Below the pieces are notes generated by a model. It did not search any database. It was given only the letters and a program-made list of their open reading frames with translations, and was not told the DNA's origin. A program made the translations under genes and the position numbers. 64,000 nucleotides of DNA from the NCBI GenBank assembly GCA_031375105.1, contig JANMHJ010000051.1, positions 3,563 to 67,562 on the forward strand. Direction: 5' to 3'. Source of the DNA: JANMDU01 sp031375105. Its GTDB lineage: Bacteria > Pseudomonadota > Gammaproteobacteria > Burkholderiales > Burkholderiaceae_C. Shown here piece after piece: positions 47,623-55,867 of the stretch (its first letter is position 1; each line of letters opens with the position of its first letter).

Positions 47623-48588
47623 TCAAGCCGCCTTATCGTCTTTCGGCGAGGTTCTCACGCTCCAGATCATCGTGATGGCCAAAATTCCCACAACAGTCAA
47701 GAGCGAGATCACCACAGGGATTTTGAACACATCGATCAACATCATCTTGGTGCCAATGAAGACGAGGATCACAGCCAAGCCGTAGGTCAGCAGATGGAAT
47801 TTGTTGGCGACTGCAGCGAGCAAGAAATACATCGCACGCAAGCCCAAAATCGCAAACACATTGCTGGTGAGTACGATAAACGGATCATCGGTGATGGCAA
47901 AAATCGCAGGGATCGAATCCACTGCAAAGATCACATCTGTCAAAGCAACGAGGCAGATCACCATGAACAATGGCGTGGCGATTTTTTTGCCGTTTTCAAC
48001 TGTCCAGAATTTTTCGCCATCAAAATTTTTGCTCACCGGCAAAATCTTACGAAGCAGCTTGAGCGCGGGGTTGTCTTCCAAAGACTGCTCTTTCCCAGCT
48101 GCCCACCACATTTTGAGACCCGTGAGGATCAGGAATGCACCGAAGATGTACAGAATCCAGTGGAATTGCTGCAAGAGCCAGCCGCCCACCAAGATCATGA
48201 TCGTGCGCAGCACAATCGCGCCGATGATGCCGATCATCAAGACCCGTTTTTGGTAGGCCGGCGGCACAGCAAAATAGGTGAAGATCATCAGGAAGACGAA
48301 GATGTTGTCCACCGCCAATGATTTTTCAATCAAATAGCCAGTGAGGAATTCAAGCGCCTTTTCATTGGCGACCGATGCATCGCCCGTGGTGTCTTTCACG
48401 GCCCACCAAAACAGGCCGTTGAACATAAAACTCAACGCCACCCAAACAATCGACCAGTTGATCGCTTCTTTCACGCCCACTTCGTGTGAGCCTTGTTTGT
48501 TCAAGATCACAAAATCAACGATGAGCGCTGCGATGACGATCGCAATAAAAACCACCCACAGCCACATGGGCGCTACGGATTCAAACAT
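47623..48588 (-). CDS. TerC family protein, Alx-like, probable Mn2+ exporter
   Basis: A 321-residue membrane protein with about nine helices. The family's acidic membrane motifs are visible: EKSLAVDNIFVFLMIF (about 83-98) and ALTDVIFAVDSIPAIFAIT (about 212-230). The length and motifs are of the Alx/TerC group. A yybP-ykoY riboswitch lies in its leader (48642-48755), and such genes in other bacteria export Mn2+ or supply metal to exported enzymes. The ATG at 48588 is chosen; the upstream frame runs into the leader. Confidence 0.92.
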   Translation of the reverse strand: MFESVAPMWLWVVFIAIVIAALIVDFVILNKQGSHEVGVKEAINWSIVWVALSFMFNGLFWWAVKDTTGDASVANEKALEFLTGYLIEKSLAVDNIFVFLMIFTYFAVPPAYQKRVLMIGIIGAIVLRTIMILVGGWLLQQFHWILYIFGAFLILTGLKMWWAAGKEQSLEDNPALKLLRKILPVSKNFDGEKFWTVENGKKIATPLFMVICLVALTDVIFAVDSIPAIFAITDDPFIVLTSNVFAILGLRAMYFLLAAVANKFHLLTYGLAVILVFIGTKMMLIDVFKIPVVISLLTVVGILAITMIWSVRTSPKDDKAA

Positions 48589-48641
48589 GACGAACCTTTC
48601 TGGTTTTGGCACAAGGCAGATGCGCACTTATGCTGTTATAT

Positions 48642-48755
48642 CCGAAAGGTCTTGCGAGGGGATTCCTGTGCACCGGAAGCTGCAACCGAGCAGCAACGTA
48701 TTGACGACACACAGGCAGCGTTTCATTGCAAAACGCTGCGCTACTCCCCTTCCGG
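48642..48755 (-). ncRNA. yybP-ykoY manganese riboswitch in front of the Alx-like gene
   Basis: On the minus strand the leader shows CCGGAAGGGGAGTAGCGCAG at its 5-prime end, TGTCGTCAATACG in the middle and CCCTCGCAAGACCTTTCGG at its 3-prime end. CCGGAAGG pairs with CCTTTCGG to close P1 (one G:U). GGGGAGTAG and GCAAGACC are conserved parts of the yybP-ykoY (Rfam RF00080) Mn2+ sensor. The start codon lies 53 nt after P1, so control may act on translation. Confidence 0.88.
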
Positions 48756-48832
48756 GAGAACGCTGATTTTGCGCAAGATTTGTGACAAACGCATGAGAAG
48801 TTCGTATAAACCCCTTGGAAAAAAGGTTTGTC

Positions 48833-48862
48833 TTGGACAAAATGAGTATTTTATGCAATAAT
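48833..48862 (+). promoter_or_regulatory. Promoter of the plus-strand riboswitch and TerC gene
   Basis: TTGGAC (48833-48838) and AATAAT (48857-48862) are separated by 18 bp. The predicted start, about 48869, coincides with the first base pair of the riboswitch P1 helix (48870). Confidence 0.6.
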
Positions 48863-48869
48863 ATTTTTA

Positions 48870-48980
48870 CGAAGGGGAGTAGCTCCCCGCAGATGCATCG
48901 TCAGTACGAAGGATTTTCTCCTTCCGGTGTATCGGGTGATTTTTGGCGGCTTGCCAAGACTTCACCGAGCAAGACCTTCG
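48870..48980 (+). ncRNA. yybP-ykoY manganese riboswitch in front of the YjbE-like TerC gene
   Basis: Starts CGAAGGGGAGTAGCTCCCCG, has CGTCAGTACGAAGG in the middle and ends GAGCAAGACCTTCG. CGAAGG and CCTTCG close P1. After the aptamer, CGAAG (49013-49017) can compete for CTTCG of P1, and a small stem GTCTG/CAGAC (49019-49033) follows, so a switching segment of about 120 nt separates it from the start codon. It mirrors the riboswitch on the other strand, 114 bp away. Confidence 0.9.
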
Positions 48981-49103
48981 ATTCACCCTGCTGCTTGCAG
49001 GTTCGCTGGATCGAAGTTGTCTGCCCCTCAGACCCCCTCATCCCGTGTGCTTCAGGCAGCTGTATTGATCCAGTTTCTATAAACATAACACGGAAGATTG
49101 AAG

Positions 49104-49808
49104 ATGGAATTATTCTCCACCCCTTGGTGGTCAGCGCTGCTGGCCATTGTCTTGATTGATTTGGTTCTCGCTGGCGACAACGCGATCGTGATCGCACTGG
49201 CCGCTCGCAAGCTGCCACCTGATCTGCAAAAGAAAGCCATCATGTGGGGCACAGTTGGCGCGATTGTCGTGCGCTCAGCCATGACGCTGATCGTCGTTTG
49301 GCTGCTCAAGATCCCCGGCCTACTTTTGGTCGGTGGCCTCGGGCTTTTATGGATCGCCTACAAACTGCTGGCCGACCAAGGCGGTGATGAGCACGACGGC
49401 CCAGGCGCTGCCACCTTCTGGGGCGCAATGAAAACCATTGTCGTGGCCGATGCGCTGATGGGTATTGACAACGTGCTCGGCGTGGCCGGTGCAGCCAATG
49501 GCTCAATGAGCTTGGTGGTTCTGGGTCTGTTGATCAGCGTACCCATCGTGGTCTATGGCAGCCAAGTGGTTTTGAAATTGGTGGAGCGTTTTCCCATCAT
49601 CATTCAATTGGGCGCTGCTGTGCTCGCACTGACTGCCGCCAAGATGATCATTGGCGAGCAACTGCTCAAAGAGGTATTCAACCCGCCTACCCACTATGCC
49701 GATTTGGCACGCTGGTCAACGTATGTTTTGTGCATTGCTGGCGTATTGCTCTCTGGCTGGTGGGCCGTGCGCAAACGGTCTGCAGCTGAAAAGACCATTG
49801 CTTCTTAA
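49104..49808 (+). CDS. TerC family protein, YjbE/YkoY-like, probable Mn2+ exporter
   Basis: A 234-residue membrane protein with seven helices. TerC motifs: LIDLVLAGDNAIVIALAARK (about 18-37) and ADALMGIDNVLGVAGAANGS (about 114-133), each with the membrane Asp/Asn pair. It is shorter than the Alx-like neighbour and of the YjbE/YkoY type. The Mn2+ riboswitch in its leader supports a role in manganese export. ATG at 49104 behind GGAAG. Confidence 0.92.
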   Translation: MELFSTPWWSALLAIVLIDLVLAGDNAIVIALAARKLPPDLQKKAIMWGTVGAIVVRSAMTLIVVWLLKIPGLLLVGGLGLLWIAYKLLADQGGDEHDGPGAATFWGAMKTIVVADALMGIDNVLGVAGAANGSMSLVVLGLLISVPIVVYGSQVVLKLVERFPIIIQLGAAVLALTAAKMIIGEQLLKEVFNPPTHYADLARWSTYVLCIAGVLLSGWWAVRKRSAAEKTIAS

Positions 49809-49903
49809 GCGCTTGAAAGTTGCACCCAGGTGAGAGCATCTGGGTGTAACTTTTGAGCATCGTATTTGTCGGATTGTTTTTTTATTTGGCGCAGGAAATC
49901 ATC

Positions 49904-50338
49904 ATGAATCATCTGGATACCTACATTGTTTATCTTGACGATGCTGCGCATGCGCAGCATGAGCTGGCGGATGTGTTGCGTCAGCCGCAGGTCAAACGCT
50001 TCATCCTCGTGGCCTGCGCACCGCGTATGACGCGGCGCATCGGCAAGTGGCTCAGCCACAGTGCCCGCGAAAACTGGCGCGACAAGTGGTGCGACAAGCT
50101 GTTTTCGCAATTCATGCCTTTCATCAGCCGCAATGATCACGTCTTCCGCGAAGTAGCCACTGGCCCTTTGCCAGAACACACCAAGATGCTGCTGAGCGAA
50201 ATTGGCCACGCCCAAGTGATCGACGCACGCCGCCCGAAATTTGGCGTGGATATGCCGCCGATTTCAGAGCCCGTGGCCAAACCCGCAGCATCAAGCTCTT
50301 TAGCGCTGAATATCGGTTTGCGAGCCAGCACGATCTGA
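49904..50338 (+). CDS. Conserved hypothetical protein
   Basis: A 144-residue protein with a ribosome site (CAGGAAA) before the ATG at 49904. The N-terminal 100 residues alternate strands and helices (TYIVYLDDAAHAQHELADVL, then FILVACAPRMTRRIGKW). The C-terminal 30 are Pro/Ala/Ser-rich. No signal peptide or membrane segment. It stands alone 95 bp after the TerC gene. I do not recognise the family. Confidence 0.7.
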   Translation: MNHLDTYIVYLDDAAHAQHELADVLRQPQVKRFILVACAPRMTRRIGKWLSHSARENWRDKWCDKLFSQFMPFISRNDHVFREVATGPLPEHTKMLLSEIGHAQVIDARRPKFGVDMPPISEPVAKPAASSSLALNIGLRASTI

Positions 50339-50392
50339 ATGGCCTGGCGACGCAGCCCGTTTTAGGCTACGCCTGAATGGTATGCTGTGCGC

Positions 50393-50746
50393 ATGAAAAT
50401 TCTTGCGAAATGGCTTTTGAGCGCCATGGCTTTGTTGGCTGTAGCGCATCTTTATTCTGGCGTGGTGGTCACCAGCTTTGTGGCGGCTTTGATTGCCGCC
50501 TTTGTGATCGGCCTGCTCAACACGATTGTGCGGCCCATCTTCGTCATCCTGACCTTGCCGGTGACGATCATCACCCTAGGTCTGTTTCTCTTCGTGATCA
50601 ATGCGCTGATGTTTTACATGGCCTCCGGCTTACTCGAAGGCTTTCAGGTGCGAGGTTTCACGGCAGCGCTGATTGGCTCAGTGCTCTATTCTGTCGCTGG
50701 CATGGTCATTGAAGCGGCATTAGAACGGCTTTTTTCAAAGAAATAG
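50393..50746 (+). CDS. Phage_holin_4_2 / DUF360 (YvlD) family membrane protein
   Basis: A 117-residue protein with four membrane helices (about 4-20, 24-45, 50-72, 85-108). The motif GLLNTIVRPIFVILTLPVTI with Asn and Pro at fixed places is typical of the YvlD-like proteins, once compared with holins. Function unknown. Despite the family name there is no phage context. Start at the ATG at 50393. Confidence 0.85.
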   Translation: MKILAKWLLSAMALLAVAHLYSGVVVTSFVAALIAAFVIGLLNTIVRPIFVILTLPVTIITLGLFLFVINALMFYMASGLLEGFQVRGFTAALIGSVLYSVAGMVIEAALERLFSKK

Positions 50747-50754
50747 GCCAATCG

Positions 50755-50794
50755 CCCTTATAAATTAAGCATAGTTTGCTACTATTTATGTAGC
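50755..50794 (-). repeat. 40-bp dispersed repeat after the YvlD-like gene
   Basis: On the minus strand: GCTACATAAATAGTAGCAAA followed by CTATGCTTAATTTATAAGGG, exactly 40 bp, 8 bp after the stop codon and just before a terminator. Confidence 0.88.
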
Positions 50795-50803
50795 ACGTAA
50801 AAA

Positions 50804-50834
50804 CAAACAGGCCACCTCTTGGGTGGCCTGTTTG
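50804..50834. terminator. Bidirectional terminator before pntB
   Basis: CAAACAGGCCACC (50804-50816), a 5-nt loop, and GGTGGCCTGTTTG (50822-50834) form a 13-bp stem with AAAC/GTTT flanks. It can end both the YvlD-like and the convergent pntB transcript. Confidence 0.88.
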
Positions 50835-50869
50835 TTTAGTCAAGCGGATTCGACTTGGATGCCAAGCGT

Positions 50870-52309
50870 TTATTCCACAGCTTTAACCATCTGCTCGACG
50901 ACCTTCTTCGCATCGCCAAACACCATCATGGTTTTGTCCATGTAGAAGAGCTCGTTGTCTAGGCCAGCGTAGCCAGCGGCCATCGAGCGTTTGTTGACGA
51001 TCACCGTGCGGGCTTTGTAGGCTTCCAGAATCGGCATGCCGTAAATCACGCTGCCTTTGATCAAGGCAGCAGGGTTGACCACATCGTTGGCGCCCAAGAT
51101 GATGGCGACATCCGCTTGCTGGAATTCACCGTTGATGTCTTCCATTTCATGCACTTGGTCGTAGGGCACTTCGGCCTCGGCCAATAACACGTTCATGTGG
51201 CCTGGCATGCGGCCCGCCACGGGGTGAATCGCGTATTTCACGGTGATGCCTTTGGCAGTCAGCTTGGCAGCTAGCTCCTTCACGGCATGCTGCGCGCGAG
51301 CAACAGCCAAGCCGTAGCCCGGCACGATGATCACAGTTTCGGCGTTGCTCAAAACGAAAGCGGCATCATCTGCGCTGCCGCTTTTCACGGGGCGCTGCTC
51401 TGCGGCTGCGCCGCCAGCTGTCGCTGCCTCGCCGCCAAAGCCACCCAAGATCACATTGAAAAACGAGCGGTTCATGGCCTTGCACATGATGTAGGAGAGG
51501 ATCGCGCCGGAGCTTCCCACGAGCGAGCCCGCGATGATCAGCATCGCGTTGTTGAGCGAAAAACCAATGCCCGCCGCAGCCCAGCCGGAATAGCTGTTGA
51601 GCATCGAGACGACCACAGGCATGTCTGCGCCGCCAATCGGGATGATGATGAGCACCCCGAGGATGAAAGCAATTGCAATCGCTGCCCAAAGTGCGGCATC
51701 CATCTGCGTGGCGGTGTAAACGGCGATCAGCGCAACCATGGCCAAACCGAGCACGAGGTTAATCATGTGCTGCCCGCTGAAGCTCACGGGTGCGCCTTGA
51801 AACAAGCGGAATTTGTATTTGCCAGAGAGCTTGCCAAACGCAATCACCGAGCCGCTGAACGTCACCGCGCCGATCACAGCGCCCAGAGCCAATTCAAAGC
51901 GATTGCCCGCTGGAATGATGCCACCTGCGCCGTCTACAGGCTTCGTGGCAATCGAAAACGCCCAAGGCTCAATCGCCGTGGCCACGGCGATGAACACTGC
52001 TGCCAAGCCAATCATGCTGTGCATGAAAGCCACCAGCTCGGGCATCTTGGTCATCTCCACCGTCTTGGCCATGTAGGTGCCCAAGCTGCCGCCTATCACT
52101 AGGCCTAGCAACACCCAGCTCATGCCCAGCGCCTTGCCGCCTGAGAGCTGCACAATCAGCGCCGCTGTGGTCAGCACTGCAATGCCCATACCGATCATGC
52201 CAAACAGATTCCCACGAATCGATGTCGTCGGATGAGAGAGGCCCTTCAAAGCCTGAATAAAACAAATAGAAGCCACCAAATACAGCAGCGTGACGATATT
52301 CATACTCAT
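50870..52309 (-). CDS. pntB: NAD(P) transhydrogenase subunit beta
   Basis: A 479-residue protein: about nine N-terminal membrane helices (NIVTLLYLVASICFIQALKG onward) and a C-terminal NADP-binding domain (VIIVPGYGLAVARAQHAVKE, then HPVAGRMPGHMNVLLAEAEV, then GANDVVNPAA). It forms the proton channel and NADP site of the energy-linked transhydrogenase that makes NADPH from NADH. Last gene of pntAA-pntAB-pntB, 12 bp after pntAB. Confidence 0.97.
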   Translation of the reverse strand: MSMNIVTLLYLVASICFIQALKGLSHPTTSIRGNLFGMIGMGIAVLTTAALIVQLSGGKALGMSWVLLGLVIGGSLGTYMAKTVEMTKMPELVAFMHSMIGLAAVFIAVATAIEPWAFSIATKPVDGAGGIIPAGNRFELALGAVIGAVTFSGSVIAFGKLSGKYKFRLFQGAPVSFSGQHMINLVLGLAMVALIAVYTATQMDAALWAAIAIAFILGVLIIIPIGGADMPVVVSMLNSYSGWAAAGIGFSLNNAMLIIAGSLVGSSGAILSYIMCKAMNRSFFNVILGGFGGEAATAGGAAAEQRPVKSGSADDAAFVLSNAETVIIVPGYGLAVARAQHAVKELAAKLTAKGITVKYAIHPVAGRMPGHMNVLLAEAEVPYDQVHEMEDINGEFQQADVAIILGANDVVNPAALIKGSVIYGMPILEAYKARTVIVNKRSMAAGYAGLDNELFYMDKTMMVFGDAKKVVEQMVKAVE

Positions 52310-52321
52310 GTCAAACGCTCC

Positions 52322-52356
52322 TTATTTCGTAGCACTCTGCGCAGATTCTGTAACGG
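52322..52356 (+). repeat. 40-bp dispersed repeat encoding the PntAB tail
   Basis: TTATTTCGTAGCACTCTGCG followed by CAGATTCTGTAACGG. The first arm is shortened. On the coding strand the repeat ends exactly with the stop codon of pntAB. Confidence 0.8.
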
Positions 52357-52660
52357 CCAGAGCCTTTTTCGGCTCTTTTTTCTTGAACATCTCCAGCATC
52401 CGCCGCGTGACAAGAAAACCACCAAACACGTTCACAGCTGCCAGCGCCACCGCCAGCACGCCCATGGTTTTGGCCACGCCGCCTTCAGTGAGTGCAGCAG
52501 CGAGCATGGCGCCGACGATGACGATGGCTGAAATTGCGTTCGTCACAGCCATCAAAGGCGTGTGCAGCGCCGGTGTGACCGTCCAGACCACGTGGTAGCC
52601 CACATAGATGGCGAGCACGAAGATGATGAGATTGAGGATGGTGGGGGATACGATGTCCAT
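52322..52660 (-). CDS. pntAB: NAD(P) transhydrogenase subunit alpha part 2
   Basis: A 112-residue membrane protein with about three helices, equal to the C-terminal membrane part of E. coli PntA (IFVLAIYVGYHVVWTVTPAL, then TNAISAIVIVGAML, then VNVFGGFLVTRRML). In many bacteria, such as Rhodospirillum rubrum, this part is a separate subunit, as here. The C-terminal tail LAVTESAQSATK is encoded by a 40-bp repeat. ATG at 52660. Confidence 0.95.
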   Translation of the reverse strand: MDIVSPTILNLIIFVLAIYVGYHVVWTVTPALHTPLMAVTNAISAIVIVGAMLAAALTEGGVAKTMGVLAVALAAVNVFGGFLVTRRMLEMFKKKEPKKALAVTESAQSATK

Positions 52661-52680
52661 GATGAATCCTGTTTTTTGGT

Positions 52681-53829
52681 TTATTTCTTCTTGATCTCGC
52701 CAGCTTGCGTCATGAGGCAAGCGGCCACGATGTCGTCTTCCATGTCGATTTTCAGACTGGCTGCAGGCTCACCTTTGGCTGCGGGCGGCAGGATGAGTTT
52801 GAGGAAATCAAGGACGTTGCGGGCATACAGAGCGCTTGAATCGGCGGCAACCAATGCGGGCAGATTCGTGTCACCGATGATCGTGACGCCATGCTTGACG
52901 ACGGTTTTATCAGCTTCGGATAGTGGGCAGTTGCCGCCCACACCATTCGCGCCTTTGCCGGCCGCGATATCGACAATCACCGAGCCAGGCTTCATGGCTT
53001 TGACCATCTCTTCGGTGATCAACACTGGCGCAGCACGGCCTGGAATCAGCGCAGTGGAAATCACCACATCAGCTGCAGCGATGCGCTTGGCCACTTCTAC
53101 TTTTTGCCGCTCCATCCAGCTCGCGGGCATCGGCCGGGCATAGCCGCCCACACCAACCGCAGCTTCGCGTTCTTCATCGGTTTCATAGGGCACATCAATG
53201 AATTTGCCACCAAGTGATTCAACTTGCTCTTTCACAGAAGGCCTCACATCAGACGCTTCAATCACTGCGCCTAAGCGCTTGGCCGTAGCAATCGCTTGCA
53301 AGCCTGCTACGCCCACGCCGAGAATCACCACGCGGGCTGCTTTGATCGTGCCCGCCGCCGTCATCAGCATCGGGAACAAGCGGCCATAGGCATTCGCGGC
53401 CATCATCACGGCTTTGTAGCCTGCAATATTGGCCTGCGAGGAGAGCACATCCATGCTTTGAGCTCGCGTGGTACGCGGCGCGGCTTCCAAAGCAAAGCCT
53501 GTCACTCCGGCAGCAGCCAGTTGCTGCAAACCTTGCGCATCAAACGGATTGAGCATGCCCACGAGCGTGATGCCGCTTTTGACTTGAGACAGCTCTGCCA
53601 AAACAGGCGCGCGCACTTTGAGCACCAGTTCGCAGCCATATGCGCCTGCAATATCTGTCACAACAGCGCCCGCAGCTTCGTAGGCTGCGTCAATTGCGCT
53701 CGCCGCCACGCCCGCACCTGCCTGCACATGTACGCTGTGGCCTTGAGCAATGAGTTTCTTGGCCGTCTCAGGGGTGACGGCAACCCGTGTTTCTCCCGGC
53801 AGTGTTTCTGCGGGTACGCCGATGCGCAT
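52681..53829 (-). CDS. pntAA: NAD(P) transhydrogenase subunit alpha part 1
   Basis: A 382-residue protein related to alanine dehydrogenase: RIGVPAETLPGETRVAVTPE at the N-terminus, NAD motif VVILGVGVAGLQAIATAKRL (about 166-185) and GSVIVDIAAGKGANGVGGN. It binds NAD(H) and docks to the membrane part. First gene of the pnt operon; pntAB follows after 20 bp. Confidence 0.97.
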   Translation of the reverse strand: MRIGVPAETLPGETRVAVTPETAKKLIAQGHSVHVQAGAGVAASAIDAAYEAAGAVVTDIAGAYGCELVLKVRAPVLAELSQVKSGITLVGMLNPFDAQGLQQLAAAGVTGFALEAAPRTTRAQSMDVLSSQANIAGYKAVMMAANAYGRLFPMLMTAAGTIKAARVVILGVGVAGLQAIATAKRLGAVIEASDVRPSVKEQVESLGGKFIDVPYETDEEREAAVGVGGYARPMPASWMERQKVEVAKRIAAADVVISTALIPGRAAPVLITEEMVKAMKPGSVIVDIAAGKGANGVGGNCPLSEADKTVVKHGVTIIGDTNLPALVAADSSALYARNVLDFLKLILPPAAKGEPAASLKIDMEDDIVAACLMTQAGEIKKK

Positions 53830-53966
53830 GGTGTTCTCCTCAACTAATCTAAATTGAAATCAATTTGACTGCCAGCTTACACGAGTTTGTGTGGCTTACC
53901 CGCGCAGCCCAGTCACACTTTAGACTTTATAGGAATATCTCTCTAGCGGCTGAGCATAATCAACCC

Positions 53967-54497
53967 ATGAGCCTTCTTTCTTCTATCCCATCGGATGCCT
54001 TGAATACAACTGAGCGTTGGAAACCCAGCGTGACGGTGGCCGCCATCATTGAGCAAGACGGCAAATTTCTTTTGGTGGAAGAACACACGCAAGAAGGCTT
54101 GCGCTTGAACAACCCGGCGGGCCATCTCGATCCTGGCGAAAGCTTATGCCAAGCCTGCGTGCGCGAAGCTTTGGAAGAAACCGCCCGCGTGTTCACACCC
54201 ACGGCCTTGCTCGGTATGTATATGAGCCGTTTTCAGCGCCCAGCCACAGGCGAAGACATCACCTACCTGCGCTTTGCATTTTGCGGCACGGTAGGCGAGG
54301 CTTTGCCTGGACGCGAACTCGACACGGGCATTGTGCGCACGCTTTGGCTGTCTCCCGACGAGATACGGGCAAGTCAAACGCAGCACCGCAGCCCGTTGGT
54401 ATTGCAATGTATGGAGGATTTTCTGGCTGGGCAACGTCTGCCCTTGAGTAGCCTGCATACCGATGCCAGTGTGCAAATGGCCCGATTGCTGATCTGA
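53967..54497 (+). CDS. Nudix hydrolase, NudJ-like
   Basis: A 176-residue Nudix protein. Nudix box: GHLDPGESLCQACVREALEE followed by TA (about 51-72). WKPSVTVAAIIEQDGKFLLV before the box is typical of phosphatase NudJ, which hydrolyses thiamin and nucleoside pyrophosphates. ATG at 53967. The gene is divergent from pntAA and followed by a terminator-like stem. Confidence 0.88.
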   Translation: MSLLSSIPSDALNTTERWKPSVTVAAIIEQDGKFLLVEEHTQEGLRLNNPAGHLDPGESLCQACVREALEETARVFTPTALLGMYMSRFQRPATGEDITYLRFAFCGTVGEALPGRELDTGIVRTLWLSPDEIRASQTQHRSPLVLQCMEDFLAGQRLPLSSLHTDASVQMARLLI

Positions 54498-54512
54498 ATC
54501 GGGCAAAAAAAG

Positions 54513-54545
54513 CGGCCACGCGAGGTGGCCGGGGAAGCCTTTTTG
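54513..54545 (+). terminator. Probable terminator after the NudJ-like gene
   Basis: CGGCCAC (54513-54519), loop GCGAG, GTGGCCG (54525-54531), then GGGAAGCCTTTTTG. The T-run begins 9 nt after the stem, so efficiency is uncertain. Confidence 0.55.
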
Positions 54546-54563
54546 CTGTCACACATCAAGGCA

Positions 54564-54602
54564 CCCGCTCAGGGAGGAAAAGCGGGGAACGTCCAATGGA
54601 CG
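54564..54602 (+). other. Two adjacent small hairpins in the gap before hemB
   Basis: CCCGCT/AGCGGG (54564-54569 and 54581-54586) and CGTCCA/TGGACG (54590-54595 and 54597-54602) follow each other. The strand between the first pair is GGGAGGAAA-like. The 342-bp gap between the Nudix gene and hemB otherwise shows only a possible promoter: TTGACA at 54752-54757 with a weak -10, TACTTG, after 17 bp. No known RNA was recognised. Confidence 0.3.
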
Positions 54603-54839
54603 CCCACCCGTAATTTAACAAAATCAGCAGCCGTCGACAAGATCGTATACACAATCAAGTTGCCAAATCACCACAGAAATAGTTTGATACAGTACCTATG
54701 AATCAAAATTTAGTCACATACATGACAAGTTATTCAGAGCTTTTGCAAGATTTGACAGTTGACGACATGGAATTTACTTGACTTCACGCGTCTCGCAAAA
54801 TCAAGCTCATTCCTATTTGGCTTGCCTCACAATTGCGCC

Positions 54840-55847
54840 ATGAGCTTTCGTCCACCCACTTCATTCCCCGCCACACGCCCGCGCCGCCTGCGCCGCGATG
54901 CCTTCACCCGTAACCTCGTGCGCGAGCATGCCCTAAGCGCGCATGACCTCATCTACCCCGTCTTCATTCTGGACGGCGCAGGCCAGCGTCAAGCCGTGGG
55001 CTCAATGCCGGGGGTGGAGCGCTTGAGTGTGGATTTGCTGCTGCCGGTGGCGCAAGAATGCGTGGAACTGGGTATTCCTGTGATGGCGCTCTTCCCGGTG
55101 ATTGATGCTTCGCTCAAAACACCCGATGGGCATGAAGCTTGGAACGCCCAGGGCCTCGTGCCGCGCGCCGTGCGCGAGTTAAAAAAACACTTTCCCGAGC
55201 TGGGCGTGATGACCGATGTGGCGCTCGATCCATTCACATCGCATGGCCAAGACGGTCTGCTGGACGCAACGGGCTACATCTTGAATGACGAGACTGTAGA
55301 TCTATTGGTGAAGCAGGCACTCACACAGGCTGAAGCTGGCGTAGATATTGTTGCCCCGAGTGACATGATGGACGGGCGCATTGGCGCGATTCGCCAGGCG
55401 CTCGAAGCCCATGGCTACATTCACACCCGAATCATGGCCTACAGCGCCAAATATGCCAGCGCGTTTTATGGCCCGTTTCGCGATGCGGTCGGCTCAAAGG
55501 GCAACCTGGGCAAGGCAGATAAAAAGGTGTATCAGATGGATCCGGGCAACAGCGATGAGGCGCTGCGCGAGGTAGCGCTGGATATTGCCGAGGGTGCGGA
55601 CATGGTGATGGTCAAGCCCGGCATGCCATATTTAGACATCGTGCGCCGCGTGAAAGATGAGTTCAAAGTGCCGACTTTCGCCTATCAGGTCAGCGGCGAG
55701 TATGCGATGCTCAAAGCTGCTGCGCAAAACGGCTGGCTTGACCATGATCTGGTCATGATGGAAAGCCTGCTGGCTTTCAAGCGCGCTGGAGCCGATGGCA
55801 TCTTGACCTACTTTGCCCGCGAAGCAGCGCGCAAACTGCGCGACTGA
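54840..55847 (+). CDS. hemB: Delta-aminolevulinic acid dehydratase (porphobilinogen synthase)
   Basis: A 335-residue enzyme of haem biosynthesis joining two 5-aminolevulinates. Schiff-base lysines: MAYSAKYASAFYGPFR (Lys near 205) and MVMVKPGMPYLD (Lys near 260). The metal region DVALDPFTSHGQDG has Asp instead of the zinc-binding Cys, so it is the Mg2+-type enzyme usual in many proteobacteria. ATG at 54840, before the conserved RPRRLRRD; a longer frame is rejected. Confidence 0.97.
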   Translation: MSFRPPTSFPATRPRRLRRDAFTRNLVREHALSAHDLIYPVFILDGAGQRQAVGSMPGVERLSVDLLLPVAQECVELGIPVMALFPVIDASLKTPDGHEAWNAQGLVPRAVRELKKHFPELGVMTDVALDPFTSHGQDGLLDATGYILNDETVDLLVKQALTQAEAGVDIVAPSDMMDGRIGAIRQALEAHGYIHTRIMAYSAKYASAFYGPFRDAVGSKGNLGKADKKVYQMDPGNSDEALREVALDIAEGADMVMVKPGMPYLDIVRRVKDEFKVPTFAYQVSGEYAMLKAAAQNGWLDHDLVMMESLLAFKRAGADGILTYFAREAARKLRD

Positions 55848-55867
55848 GCCACCAGTCCGAGCCCCTA

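Noticed and set aside
50393..50746. Holin-like annotation read as a prophage remnant
   Set aside because: The family name is historical; there are no other phage genes nearby.
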